NCBI GenBank assembly: GCA_910584655.1
Contig: CAJUBJ010000002.1
Location: forward strand, 195,480-259,479
DNA length: 64,000 nucleotides
From: an uncultured Bacilli bacterium
GTDB taxonomy: Bacteria; Bacillota_I; Bacilli_A; RF39; UBA660
Direction: 5' to 3'
Part shown: in pieces, positions 46,983 to 55,336 of the stretch
Layout: every line of letters starts with the position of its first letter
Position numbering within the stretch: position 1 is the first letter of the stretch
Made by a program: the position numbers and the translations under genes
The notes under the pieces: generated by a model
The model's input: the letters and a program-made list of their open reading frames with translations, nothing else
Told to the model about the DNA's origin: nothing
Database searches by the model: none

Positions 46983-48587
46983 ATGAATCCAATATTAGCT
47001 TATTGGTTTGTTAAAACTGGTGTGAATAATTTTATTAATGGGTTAGCACTGAGTTTAGCTGCAAGAACATTTAATAGTGATAATTTTGTTAAGGAATATG
47101 AAGAAATATTAAAAAAGCATGTTAATACTATTGGATTTAGTATTCCTAATCTAGAAAATAAAGAAATTTTATTACCATATTTAATTAAGCTTACTGAAAA
47201 TGTTACTGATGATGAATTAAATTTAGTAATGAATAGAATTGAAAATGTAACAATAAAGCGAGGATTACCTAATTTGTCTAATACAGGAACGTATAATCCA
47301 AGATTTAATGTTTTAAAATATGTTTTCAAAAGTTCAATTGGGCATGAATTTTTACATTTAGCTTCAAGTTTTTATGATAAATTAAATAATATTTGGCTAT
47401 GTGGATTTCAAAGAGTTAAAGATAATTTAATAATTGGACGTGGTTTAAATGAAGGATATACAGAGCTTTTGGCATCAAGATATTATAACAAAGATGGTAA
47501 AGTAAGCGCTTATACTTCTTTAGTAAACATATGTGAAATGTTAGAATTATTTTTTGACAATGATAATGATATGAGAAAATTGTATTTTTCATGTAATTTA
47601 CCTGAGTTTATAAAAAAAATGAATGAATATATGACAGATGCTGAAGTATATAAGTTATTATTTGAAATGGATTTAGAAATAAAAACGATTAGTCCAAAAA
47701 GATGCAAAGCTATTCAATCTTTTCTTTATAATAAATTTATGAGTAAATGTAATGATCAAAAGAAAATAGATAAAATGAATGAATTAGCAATAAAAAGCGG
47801 AATACTTTGTTATTCTATATTAAATAAAGAAAAGGTAGAAAAGAAAATGGAGGCTTTATCTGCTAGTGATGTATTGAAAAAAACTTCTAGAGTGTATTTC
47901 AAAAAGACTGGCGCAATTATTGCTGCTTCGGCCATTATTTTAGCAGTTGGTCAATACAAAGATAAAGTTAAATATCCTTCTTCTTATGCTGAAACTTTAG
48001 TTAATAATTGTACACAAGACGAAGCATTCATCTTAAATGAGGAAATGTTTTTAAACGACTTACAAAATCATAAACCTGTTTCATCATATGATGGAAAATA
48101 TCTATATCAAGCCATTATTTCTAGTAAAATAAAGTATTGTGATATCTTAGACGAATTTTATACTTTACATGGTGGAGATATTACTTTTAATACTTATAGA
48201 GCTATATGTTTAAACTATTATTGTGATGCTGAACCAATATATGCGAACAATAAAATAGTTACATATGCATACTACCCTAACACCTCATTACCAGCGAATA
48301 CGAAATATGAAATAATTGATGGTAAAGTTTATTATGTGAATGAATCTTTATTTAAAGAAATAATTTTACCTAATGGGGAGACAATAACTGAAATTAGTAG
48401 TGAGGAACTAAGCTCTTACGATAAAATAGAACTTGTTGATTCTTTAACGGTTTCTTCTAAACCTTATATCGAAATAAAAGATTATAATTTATTATGTGAT
48501 GCTGAAAAAACTCCTTATGTATTTAGCGATGGTCATGAAGAAGACAAGTGGAATGTAGAATATTCTTTAGAATATAAAAAGAACTAA
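46983..48587 (+). CDS. HExxH putative metallopeptidase with C-terminal external domain
   Basis: A 534-residue protein. HEFLH lies at 121-125 and a glutamate helix NEGYTELLA at 156-164, the layout of a gluzincin zinc site (HExxH plus E about 35 residues on). A short hydrophobic stretch at about 310-323 may cross the membrane, leaving a C-terminal part with several cysteines outside; there is no signal peptide. A second HExxH protein of similar length occurs at 4504-6228 but the sequences are not alike. Ribosome site GGGGG. Own sigma-A promoter. Confidence 0.7.
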   Translation: MNPILAYWFVKTGVNNFINGLALSLAARTFNSDNFVKEYEEILKKHVNTIGFSIPNLENKEILLPYLIKLTENVTDDELNLVMNRIENVTIKRGLPNLSNTGTYNPRFNVLKYVFKSSIGHEFLHLASSFYDKLNNIWLCGFQRVKDNLIIGRGLNEGYTELLASRYYNKDGKVSAYTSLVNICEMLELFFDNDNDMRKLYFSCNLPEFIKKMNEYMTDAEVYKLLFEMDLEIKTISPKRCKAIQSFLYNKFMSKCNDQKKIDKMNELAIKSGILCYSILNKEKVEKKMEALSASDVLKKTSRVYFKKTGAIIAASAIILAVGQYKDKVKYPSSYAETLVNNCTQDEAFILNEEMFLNDLQNHKPVSSYDGKYLYQAIISSKIKYCDILDEFYTLHGGDITFNTYRAICLNYYCDAEPIYANNKIVTYAYYPNTSLPANTKYEIIDGKVYYVNESLFKEIILPNGETITEISSEELSSYDKIELVDSLTVSSKPYIEIKDYNLLCDAEKTPYVFSDGHEEDKWNVEYSLEYKKN

Positions 48588-48607
48588 TACAAAACATTAG
48601 TTCTTTT
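48577..48607 (+). terminator. Terminator
   Basis: A 12-bp stem (48577-48588 with 48596-48607) followed by T-rich sequence. Confidence 0.85.
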
Positions 48608-48664
48608 TATTTAGTGGCATCATTGATGCTGTATCACTAAACCCTTTTTTCTTTTATATTAGAA

Positions 48665-49390
48665 TTAGACTATTGAGTCTAATGCTAATCCAATCATATT
48701 ATCTAGAGAAGTTTGTCTGTCTTCTGGAGTTACTATTACATTACTAAACTTTGAATCAACAGCAGTTACAATAACTGCAGCTTCACGATTGAATGAATTT
48801 GCAATATGAATAAGTCCAAAACTTTCCATTTCTTCACCCAATATAGTTAAATCTTTTGGAACACGAGCCATAAGCGCATCATCATCAACATATGGTCCAA
48901 AAACATCAGTAGTCATTAATGTTCCTTTATGAATTTTTAATTTTTTAACTTTAGCAGTTTCATAAATTCTATTTACCAAATCCATTGATGGGATAACAAC
49001 ATTTTCTTTATAACCATTGTAAGAAAATGCAAAGCTAGATTCTGTATAAACTTTATCAGCCAAAATTATCTCTGGAATCTCTACACTTTCATGTGATACC
49101 CCACATGTACCAATGCGAATAATTTTTTGAACATTATAGTAGTAGAATAATTCGAAAGCATATATTCCGCATGATGGCATCCCCATTCCTGAGCCCATTA
49201 CTGTTATTCTTTTCTTCTTATAATATCCAGTAAATCCTAACATATTTCTGACATCAGTTACTTGTTTTACATCTTTTAAAAATTTATCTGCAATATATTT
49301 TGCTCTCAAAGGATCACCTGGTAATATTACAATTTCAGCTATATCTTCTTTTTTAGCATTTATATGAATTGGTATACTTTGTGGTTTCAT
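48665..49390 (-). CDS. deoD: Purine nucleoside phosphorylase, DeoD type
   Basis: A 241-residue hexameric-type phosphorylase cleaving purine (deoxy)ribonucleosides to base and ribose-1-phosphate. Motifs: LPGDPLRAKYIA phosphate loop, VMGSGMGMPSCGIYAFEL, IRIGTCG, GEEMESFGL (ribose-binding Glu-Met-Glu) and TAVDS. Normal length. Ribosome site GGAGG. Transcribed alone. Confidence 0.95.
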   Translation of the reverse strand: MKPQSIPIHINAKKEDIAEIVILPGDPLRAKYIADKFLKDVKQVTDVRNMLGFTGYYKKKRITVMGSGMGMPSCGIYAFELFYYYNVQKIIRIGTCGVSHESVEIPEIILADKVYTESSFAFSYNGYKENVVIPSMDLVNRIYETAKVKKLKIHKGTLMTTDVFGPYVDDDALMARVPKDLTILGEEMESFGLIHIANSFNREAAVIVTAVDSKFSNVIVTPEDRQTSLDNMIGLALDSIV

Positions 49391-49448
49391 ATACTCAGAC
49401 CTCCTCTATGATTACATTATATCTCATTTACAGTATAATTTTACATAT

Positions 49449-49484
49449 AAAAAACAACATTTACACTTTATTTTGTAAATGTTG
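49449..49484 (-). terminator. Terminator after the PHP gene
   Basis: A perfect 11-bp stem (49455-49465 with 49474-49484) and minus-strand U6, about 45 bases past the gene. Confidence 0.8.
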
Positions 49485-49530
49485 CGTGTTAATATTGTAC
49501 ATTTTGTTTGCTTGAACTGGACATGTTTTA

Positions 49531-50385
49531 TTATTTGTATCGACTTTTTATTTTTAAAACTAAACTCAAATCATCTTCATTAATATTAACATTATTTTTT
49601 ATTCCACTTCCTAATTCAATATCTGGTTTTACCTCAAATCCGTGGAAGTCAGTTCCACCTGTTTCAAGTAAATTAAATTCTATAGCTAAATTATGATAGA
49701 ATTCACTCTGTTCTTTTGATGTTTTTGAATGATAAACTTCAATAGCTCCCAATCCAAGACTTTTTAAGTAACTCACTTCTGAACGTAATTCTTCATTTGT
49801 TAACTCTAAACTCCATGGATGAGCTAATGATGCAATTCCACCTGCATTAGTAATTATGTTTATACATTCCTCTGCTGTAATGCTTTTTTTTAAATGCCTA
49901 ACTTTTGTATCTTGTAGATATTCATCAAAAGCCTCATTTACATCTTTTACATAGCCATATTTAATCATAATTAAAGCTAGTTGAGGTCTTCCTATTCTTC
50001 CTTCTTTTGCAAGTAACTGGTTAATTTCTTCTTCAGGAAGATAAATATTATAATCTTCTTCTAATTGTTTTATATATAATTTTATTGTTTCAATAGAATT
50101 TTCTTTAAGTTCTTTTAACGTTCTATTTAAAGATTCATTATATAAATCAAAATTATATCCTAATATATGCATTTGACCCTTATCAACTTTAGCATTCAAC
50201 TCTACTCCACTATAAATATTTATGCTAGAAGGATGTAAGTTTATTAACTTTTTTGAACCTTCAATATCATCATGATCTGTTATAGCAAAATATTTTAATC
50301 CTTTTGACTTAGCTAAATTTAGCAGCTCTTCTGGCGCTAACGTACCATCAGAATGAATACTATGAGTATGCAAATCTACTTTCAT
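49531..50385 (-). CDS. PHP-domain phosphoesterase
   Basis: A 284-residue PHP-domain protein of the TrpH/RNase AM type. Metal motifs: DLHTHSIHSDG at the start, ITDHDDIEG, SGVELNA, SLAHPWS and GGTDFHG. Likely a phosphoesterase acting on nucleotides or short RNA; exact substrate unknown. Ribosome site AGGTG. Starts seven bases after the deaminase-fold gene. Confidence 0.88.
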   Translation of the reverse strand: MKVDLHTHSIHSDGTLAPEELLNLAKSKGLKYFAITDHDDIEGSKKLINLHPSSINIYSGVELNAKVDKGQMHILGYNFDLYNESLNRTLKELKENSIETIKLYIKQLEEDYNIYLPEEEINQLLAKEGRIGRPQLALIMIKYGYVKDVNEAFDEYLQDTKVRHLKKSITAEECINIITNAGGIASLAHPWSLELTNEELRSEVSYLKSLGLGAIEVYHSKTSKEQSEFYHNLAIEFNLLETGGTDFHGFEVKPDIELGSGIKNNVNINEDDLSLVLKIKSRYK

Positions 50386-50392
50386 TTTTCAC

Positions 50393-50803
50393 CTAGTTCT
50401 TTCTATTACGAAAAGTTCCCCACCATTCTGGAATTAGTTCTGATAATTTACATACTTTTTTCTTATTAAAGTCGACTAATATCTCTACTTCATCTGGGTT
50501 TTGACAAAATTCTAATAAATAATCAAAACAAATATCACTTGGTGTAATAACTTCTTCTAATTCATTTAAAATAACCATTTTCTTTATTTTATTTTCTTTG
50601 TCATTTAACATAGACATAATCGCACTTTCTTCAGCGCTATTGCTAATACTTGTATTAGAAGTTATATTTATGCCACAATAAATCTTATTATTTTCTCCTA
50701 GTATAGCGCAAGAATTATTACCATATTCTATAAAAGGAGAAATAGAAGAAGCGTTTAGTTTATCTTTAGCTTCTTTATAAAGTGTTGTCCATATACTATC
50801 CAT
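50393..50803 (-). CDS. Cytidine deaminase-fold protein with degenerate zinc site
   Basis: A 136-residue protein of cytidine deaminase length and pattern (EYGNNSCAILGE, GINITSN, PEWWGTF end). The catalytic motif (usually CAE) reads SAE at 56-58: the proton-shuttle Glu is retained but the zinc-binding Cys is Ser. The usual PCxxC reads PSDIC at 88-92, so only the last Cys remains. Zinc binding, hence normal deaminase activity, is doubtful. Ribosome site GAAGGTG. Coupled to the PHP gene downstream. Confidence 0.72.
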   Translation of the reverse strand: MDSIWTTLYKEAKDKLNASSISPFIEYGNNSCAILGENNKIYCGINITSNTSISNSAEESAIMSMLNDKENKIKKMVILNELEEVITPSDICFDYLLEFCQNPDEVEILVDFNKKKVCKLSELIPEWWGTFRNRKN

Positions 50804-50864
50804 AAAAGCACCTTCTTTTAGTTATTTATAATAACATAGGATATATAAATTTACAAATGACAAA

Positions 50865-51842
50865 TTAGACTTTCTTTTCATAATCAGGAGTAAACGTAAA
50901 TGATTTAATTTCTCCGTCTAAATCTAGTCCTAAAATAGAGAATGATATCGTAAAGTTTTCTACTTTTTTTACTTTCTTTTTCGGAATGGTTAAGTAGAAT
51001 ACTTTATTAGTTCCACAATATATATCTAAATTAAAATCTTTATATTCAAATAATTCTCCATTAATTAAAAGCCTTCTTATTTTTACATTTTTTGGAGCAT
51101 TTCTATTTTCATTTATAAAGTAAAAATAAATATAAGTGTTTTCTTTATCGTCTGTTACTTTATAAAAGTTTCCTTTTACTTCATTAGCATTATAAAATTC
51201 TATTAAACCTTTTAAAGTATTATCATATTCTATTTTATTGTAAGCTTGTATTTCTCTTCTTGATAAAACTCCTTCTTTTTCTGGAGTGTCTATTTTATAA
51301 TAAATGTCTAACTTATTAAAAGAAACTATTTTTAACGCATCTAATTCTGTTTTGGGTATAAGAATAGTAGAAGTTGTCGCTTCGTCATCTGCGATATCTG
51401 TAATTCTCAAAGTGACACTTGTATCATAACCATCAACTAATACTTTAAAAATAGTTAAAGTTGATGAAGGAGCACTAGTTTTGAAATCAACATCAATATA
51501 ATATCCTTTTGAATCAGTTCTTATATTATATAGTTTAAGCTTTCCTTGATTTTCTCCAAATTCTTTTTCATTAAGACTTGGAACAACTAAACGTCCATCT
51601 AAACCGGCATTTTTACTTCCGCCATTATCTTTTTTAGAATCTGTTTTTTCATTATCTTCTTCATCTTTTTCTTTACTCCATGGTAATTTTAATTCCCAAT
51701 CGATTTCTTTACGATGCTGAAATAAATAAAAACCGCCATATCCAAATCCACCAACAGCTAATAATATAACAAAAAATAATCCTATCTTATTAGTTGCTTT
51801 CTTCTCCATACGAACTACATTTGTTTTATTTCTTTTTAGCAT
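50865..51842 (-). CDS. Membrane-anchored protein, unknown
   Basis: A 325-residue protein with a short cytosolic N terminus, one helix (about 19-41), a charged Asp/Glu/Lys linker, and an external beta-rich domain of two similar parts (VDGYDTSVTLRI, INGELFEYKDFNLDI). Start at 51842 follows GGGTGAT. No family recognised; gene order with the deaminase-fold gene downstream (61-base gap). Confidence 0.65.
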   Translation of the reverse strand: MLKRNKTNVVRMEKKATNKIGLFFVILLAVGGFGYGGFYLFQHRKEIDWELKLPWSKEKDEEDNEKTDSKKDNGGSKNAGLDGRLVVPSLNEKEFGENQGKLKLYNIRTDSKGYYIDVDFKTSAPSSTLTIFKVLVDGYDTSVTLRITDIADDEATTSTILIPKTELDALKIVSFNKLDIYYKIDTPEKEGVLSRREIQAYNKIEYDNTLKGLIEFYNANEVKGNFYKVTDDKENTYIYFYFINENRNAPKNVKIRRLLINGELFEYKDFNLDIYCGTNKVFYLTIPKKKVKKVENFTISFSILGLDLDGEIKSFTFTPDYEKKV

Positions 51843-51924
51843 AATAATCACCCTATTATATTATTGATTATATTTATTATATCATAAAGAATAATAAAAT
51901 ATGGTACTTATTTAGAATATATTA

Positions 51925-51939
51925 TATAATCGTTATAAT
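51925..51939 (+). promoter_or_regulatory. Tandem -10 elements of the 51952 gene
   Basis: TATAAT at 51925-51930 and again at 51934-51939. The upstream copy leaves room for the ribosome site; the downstream one pairs with TTTAGA at 51911-51916 (17-base spacer) but would start the mRNA inside the GAGGT site. Confidence 0.35.
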
Positions 51940-51951
51940 AGAGGTTGAAAT

Positions 51952-52878
51952 ATGAAAAAAGTTATTTTTTATATAATTATTTTGTTTATGTTATTTTTTT
52001 CAACAGTTAAAGCAGAAGAAACTTTAAACTTAGATAAGAAGATTATAGAATTTCCTAGTGTAGAAAACTATAGTTTACAAGGATTTACAGTTGTAAAAGA
52101 TAATTTATTTATGGTATTAAATGGTTATGATGATAAAGTTTCTAAGATAATTGTTTATGATTTAAAGAATTATAATAAGATTAAAGAATATGATTTCGGT
52201 AGTTTAGGTCATGCTAATGATGTTACCTATAATAGCAAAAACAACATAATATATGTTTTAGCTGGTGGCGGAAGTAATGAAGTTTATTTATTTAATGGAA
52301 CTGATTTTTTATACATTGATAAATTAAATTTAGAATTACCAGCAAGAAGTATTACATATATTGAAGATAGCGATATGTATGCTATTAGAACTGTAGCTAC
52401 AGGTTTTAAATTAGATAATGAATTGAAATTAAAAAGTAAAGTGCCATTTATATTTGGAATGAATATAAAAAGTGAAGTTGGAAGACAAGGTTGGTCTTAT
52501 TATAATGGATATATATATTATAGTAATTGGTCTTGGATAAGATTGGGTGGTGACGGATCTAATATTATTTTTATTTATGATTTAAATGGTAGTTTTGTTG
52601 ATACTTTATATACCAAAAATGATATTGGTGAGATTGAGGATATTGCCTTTTATAATGATACAATGATTTTAGGATTTAATGGATATAATGATAAAATTAT
52701 GTTTTACGAATTAAAAGTTCCTGAAATATTTAAGGAAGAAAGTTATATAAATGACAATATGGATGAAAATTATGAAATAAAGACTGATATTAATTATCAA
52801 ATGTATTATTTAAGTGGTTTAGTTATTATAGTATTAGTTATTATTTTAATAATAATTTTAAGAAAAAAGAACAAATAA
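51952..52878 (+). CDS. Secreted beta-propeller-like protein with C-terminal membrane anchor
   Basis: A 308-residue protein with a signal peptide (basic start MKKV, hydrophobic core to about residue 19, cleavage near VKA-EE), repeated YDLKNY/YDLNGS-type blades with Gly/Asn/Asp turns (resembling a six-bladed propeller of the NHL/SMP-30 type), and a C-terminal helix (about 283-303) with a KKNK tail. No LPXTG-like sorting motif precedes the helix. Likely displayed outside the membrane; ligand unknown. Confidence 0.65.
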   Translation: MKKVIFYIIILFMLFFSTVKAEETLNLDKKIIEFPSVENYSLQGFTVVKDNLFMVLNGYDDKVSKIIVYDLKNYNKIKEYDFGSLGHANDVTYNSKNNIIYVLAGGGSNEVYLFNGTDFLYIDKLNLELPARSITYIEDSDMYAIRTVATGFKLDNELKLKSKVPFIFGMNIKSEVGRQGWSYYNGYIYYSNWSWIRLGGDGSNIIFIYDLNGSFVDTLYTKNDIGEIEDIAFYNDTMILGFNGYNDKIMFYELKVPEIFKEESYINDNMDENYEIKTDINYQMYYLSGLVIIVLVIILIIILRKKNK

Positions 52879-52898
52879 GTGAATTTATTTGTTCTTTT
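52863..52898. terminator. Bidirectional terminator
   Basis: A 14-bp stem (52865-52878 with 52885-52898) between convergent genes. Confidence 0.9.
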
Positions 52899-54465
52899 AT
52901 ATTTGATAGAAATTTATTCTCGTATTACGATTGTGATCAGATAAAATTATCTCTAAGAATTCGTTCAAACTAAGTTCTAAATGGAATGTATGATGATAAT
53001 CTTTTGGGCTATAACAATCAAAAATTAATGTAGATGTGTTTTTATCATAGTTATACTTACCTCTTATAATGGCATCTTTTATATATTTAAGTTTTGTCTT
53101 GTTAATATTAGAATCATGACGATTTTCATCTTTTGCATCATCTAGTTCTTCACGTAACATTTTTATTTCTTTTACTAAATTTTCAAGTTCTGCACAATTT
53201 CGTGCAAAGCCACTTTTATTCTCTTCAATAAATTTAACATCATTTTTAGCATGTAGACGTGATTCTTCTAAATACTTATTTATTCGACGATTAACTACTA
53301 CTACTTTTTTATTTAAAACGGATAAATTACTAATTATAGTTTTATATTCTGGAGTTTCATAATCAATAATTGTTGGTTTTAATTTATCCAGTTTAAGTAA
53401 TGAATAATTAAAATATTTATGTATATTAGATTCATCGTATATGTAATTGATATAAAAGTCTGCGATAGCTTGTGCATTAATAATTTCCTCTTTACGTTCT
53501 TTTAAATCAAATAACTTGCGACATTCATCTAGTGTATAATTGCATTTATAGGCATGGGATAGACTTCTTAGTATTTCATAATTTTCGATTAATCTTCTTT
53601 TATTAATATTTGATTTACTATTATGACAATTTAAAGTATCTTTTATGAACTCACAGATAACATTATAATCTGATTCCTCATTAATCAGTTTTTCTAATTT
53701 ATTTTTTTCTTCTTTAGTAAAAGTAGCATTTTTCTTATTTACTGTTAAAAGATATTTATCTTTAGATAATTTACTATTTATTTCTTGCAATTGTTTAAAA
53801 TCATATTCATTTATAATAGATAAAGTATCAATTAAATATTTTATATCTTGGTAACTTAGTTTCTTTTCATTTTTTCTAGTTACATTATATTCGTATAATT
53901 TTATATTCTTTATAAAAGACTTTATATTATTATTTTTTATTTCTGGAATAGATATGGCATTAAAATGATATGTTAAACTATCTTTTGATAAATTAATATT
54001 ATTATTTAAAGATGTAATTAAAAAGTTTGAGAATTCGACAATCCAGTCAGAATCAACTACTAAACCATTATCAAATTTAATAGTATTATTGTGATTACAA
54101 ATATATTCTCCATTTGATAATGCTTTCTTTAAATAGTCTACTAATATTTCTTCTGATTTTATTTGAGGAACTTGTTTTTTAAAGAAACCGATACCTTTAA
54201 CTTTGCTCATATAATAATCTAATTCTTTTTTATCTAATTTATCAAAATCTTCTTTAGATATTTTTTCTTTCTCACTCATTATTTGAAGTGAAGTATATAA
54301 CAAATCTAAAGATATATGATCAAAATCATTAATAAATTTGATACTTTTGCTTTTATTATTTAGTATTTTTTCAATATATATACCTAAAAATTCATTTGAT
54401 TTTGTCATATGGATAAATGTATTTAATTTAGATATATTGTCTAACATTATGTTTCCCCTTGTCAT
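52897..54465 (-). CDS. Helical cytoplasmic protein, unknown
   Basis: A 522-residue, Lys/Asn/Leu-rich helical protein with a predicted coiled coil around residues 410-455 (KFIEENKSGFARNCAELENL and on). No motif or membrane helix. Two starts are equally good: 54465 (AGGTG, 6-base spacing) and a downstream ATG six codons later with AAGGGG. No family recognised. Confidence 0.6.
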   Translation of the reverse strand: MTRGNIMLDNISKLNTFIHMTKSNEFLGIYIEKILNNKSKSIKFINDFDHISLDLLYTSLQIMSEKEKISKEDFDKLDKKELDYYMSKVKGIGFFKKQVPQIKSEEILVDYLKKALSNGEYICNHNNTIKFDNGLVVDSDWIVEFSNFLITSLNNNINLSKDSLTYHFNAISIPEIKNNNIKSFIKNIKLYEYNVTRKNEKKLSYQDIKYLIDTLSIINEYDFKQLQEINSKLSKDKYLLTVNKKNATFTKEEKNKLEKLINEESDYNVICEFIKDTLNCHNSKSNINKRRLIENYEILRSLSHAYKCNYTLDECRKLFDLKERKEEIINAQAIADFYINYIYDESNIHKYFNYSLLKLDKLKPTIIDYETPEYKTIISNLSVLNKKVVVVNRRINKYLEESRLHAKNDVKFIEENKSGFARNCAELENLVKEIKMLREELDDAKDENRHDSNINKTKLKYIKDAIIRGKYNYDKNTSTLIFDCYSPKDYHHTFHLELSLNEFLEIILSDHNRNTRINFYQI

Positions 54466-54538
54466 ATTCTCACCTATTATAAATTATAACACAAAGATTT
54501 ACTTAATGATATTATTTTTGGCAAAATTAAAAGGATAA

Positions 54539-54973
54539 TTAATTATCCTTATCTAAATCTAATTCAGTAATTATATCTATACCATTTTCTTTTAAAAGAC
54601 GTGAAGTCATTCCATAGCCTTCTATTTTAACTCCAGAAAACGTTCCATCATAAATTATTCCATTTCCACAAGAAGGACTCTTAGCTTTTAATAATGCTTT
54701 TTTTACACCTAATTTTTTGGCAAGATTAAGTGATTCTATAGCACCTCTTTGAAAGTTTTCAGTTACATCTTGTCCTTTGTTTGAATAAACTCTATCTCCT
54801 TTTATTTCGGAAGGATCTCTTGGTGTTGTAAGTCCACCCCACACTTCTGGACAAATAGGAATTATTTCTTTGTCTTTTAGATATTCAAAAACTTTCTTAT
54901 TTTCATTATTTGTGCCATCGTATTTACAATTTACTCCTAGAAGACAAGCACTTACTAAAATTTTTTCTTTCAT
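54539..54973 (-). CDS. DUF523 protein (TudS-like)
   Basis: A 144-residue protein of the DUF523 family, whose studied member TudS uses an Fe-S cluster to remove sulfur from 2-thiouracil. Seen: SACLLGVNCKYDG with Cys10 and Cys16, CPEVWGGL (Cys41) and SPSCG (Cys102), the likely cluster ligands. The start at 54973 follows GGAG; the longer frame has no site. Substrate here is unknown. Confidence 0.88.
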   Translation of the reverse strand: MKEKILVSACLLGVNCKYDGTNNENKKVFEYLKDKEIIPICPEVWGGLTTPRDPSEIKGDRVYSNKGQDVTENFQRGAIESLNLAKKLGVKKALLKAKSPSCGNGIIYDGTFSGVKIEGYGMTSRLLKENGIDIITELDLDKDN

Positions 54974-55036
54974 ATGATACTCCTTTTTTGCCACAATTAT
55001 TTATATTCTATCATATTTTTTACTTTTTTTTAATAC

Positions 55037-55064
55037 TTGATAATAAATTGCTTTTTGATATACT
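55037..55064 (+). promoter_or_regulatory. Sigma-A promoter of the 55086 gene
   Basis: TTGATA (55037-55042), a 16-base spacer and TATACT (55059-55064) with extended TG. Confidence 0.6.
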
Positions 55065-55085
55065 TTAATTATTAGAGGGAGAATA

Positions 55086-55322
55086 ATGAGAGAAGAAAAG
55101 ATTAATCAAATTGAAGATATTCTTAGCACAGTCATTTACAAATTATCAACACAAGATTATCTTGAATTAATAAGTTCTAATAAATCATTGAAAAAATATG
55201 ATGAAATTTCTGGCAAAATAGATAATGGAGATTATCCTCCAAATTATCTAGATAAACTTGATGATATGGTACTAGATGAAATAATTATTTACTTAATTGA
55301 AAAGACAACTAATATAATTTAG
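55086..55322 (+). CDS. Small helical protein, unknown
   Basis: A 78-residue acidic helical protein with a clear ribosome site (AGAGGGAG), its own promoter and a terminator, so it is a real gene despite its size. No family recognised. Confidence 0.6.
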   Translation: MREEKINQIEDILSTVIYKLSTQDYLELISSNKSLKKYDEISGKIDNGDYPPNYLDKLDDMVLDEIIIYLIEKTTNII

Positions 55323-55331
55323 TTGTCTTTT
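55300..55331. terminator. Bidirectional terminator
   Basis: A perfect 13-bp stem (55300-55312 with 55319-55331) between convergent genes. Confidence 0.9.
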
Positions 55332-55336
55332 ACTGT

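Noticed and set aside
48664..48683. Hairpin at the end of deoD (ATTAGACT/AGTCTAAT)
   Set aside because: The stem is perfect but the minus-strand sequence after it is not U-rich.
51952..52878. Sortase substrate
   Set aside because: The C-terminal helix and basic tail fit, but no LPXTG- or NPxTx-like motif precedes the helix.
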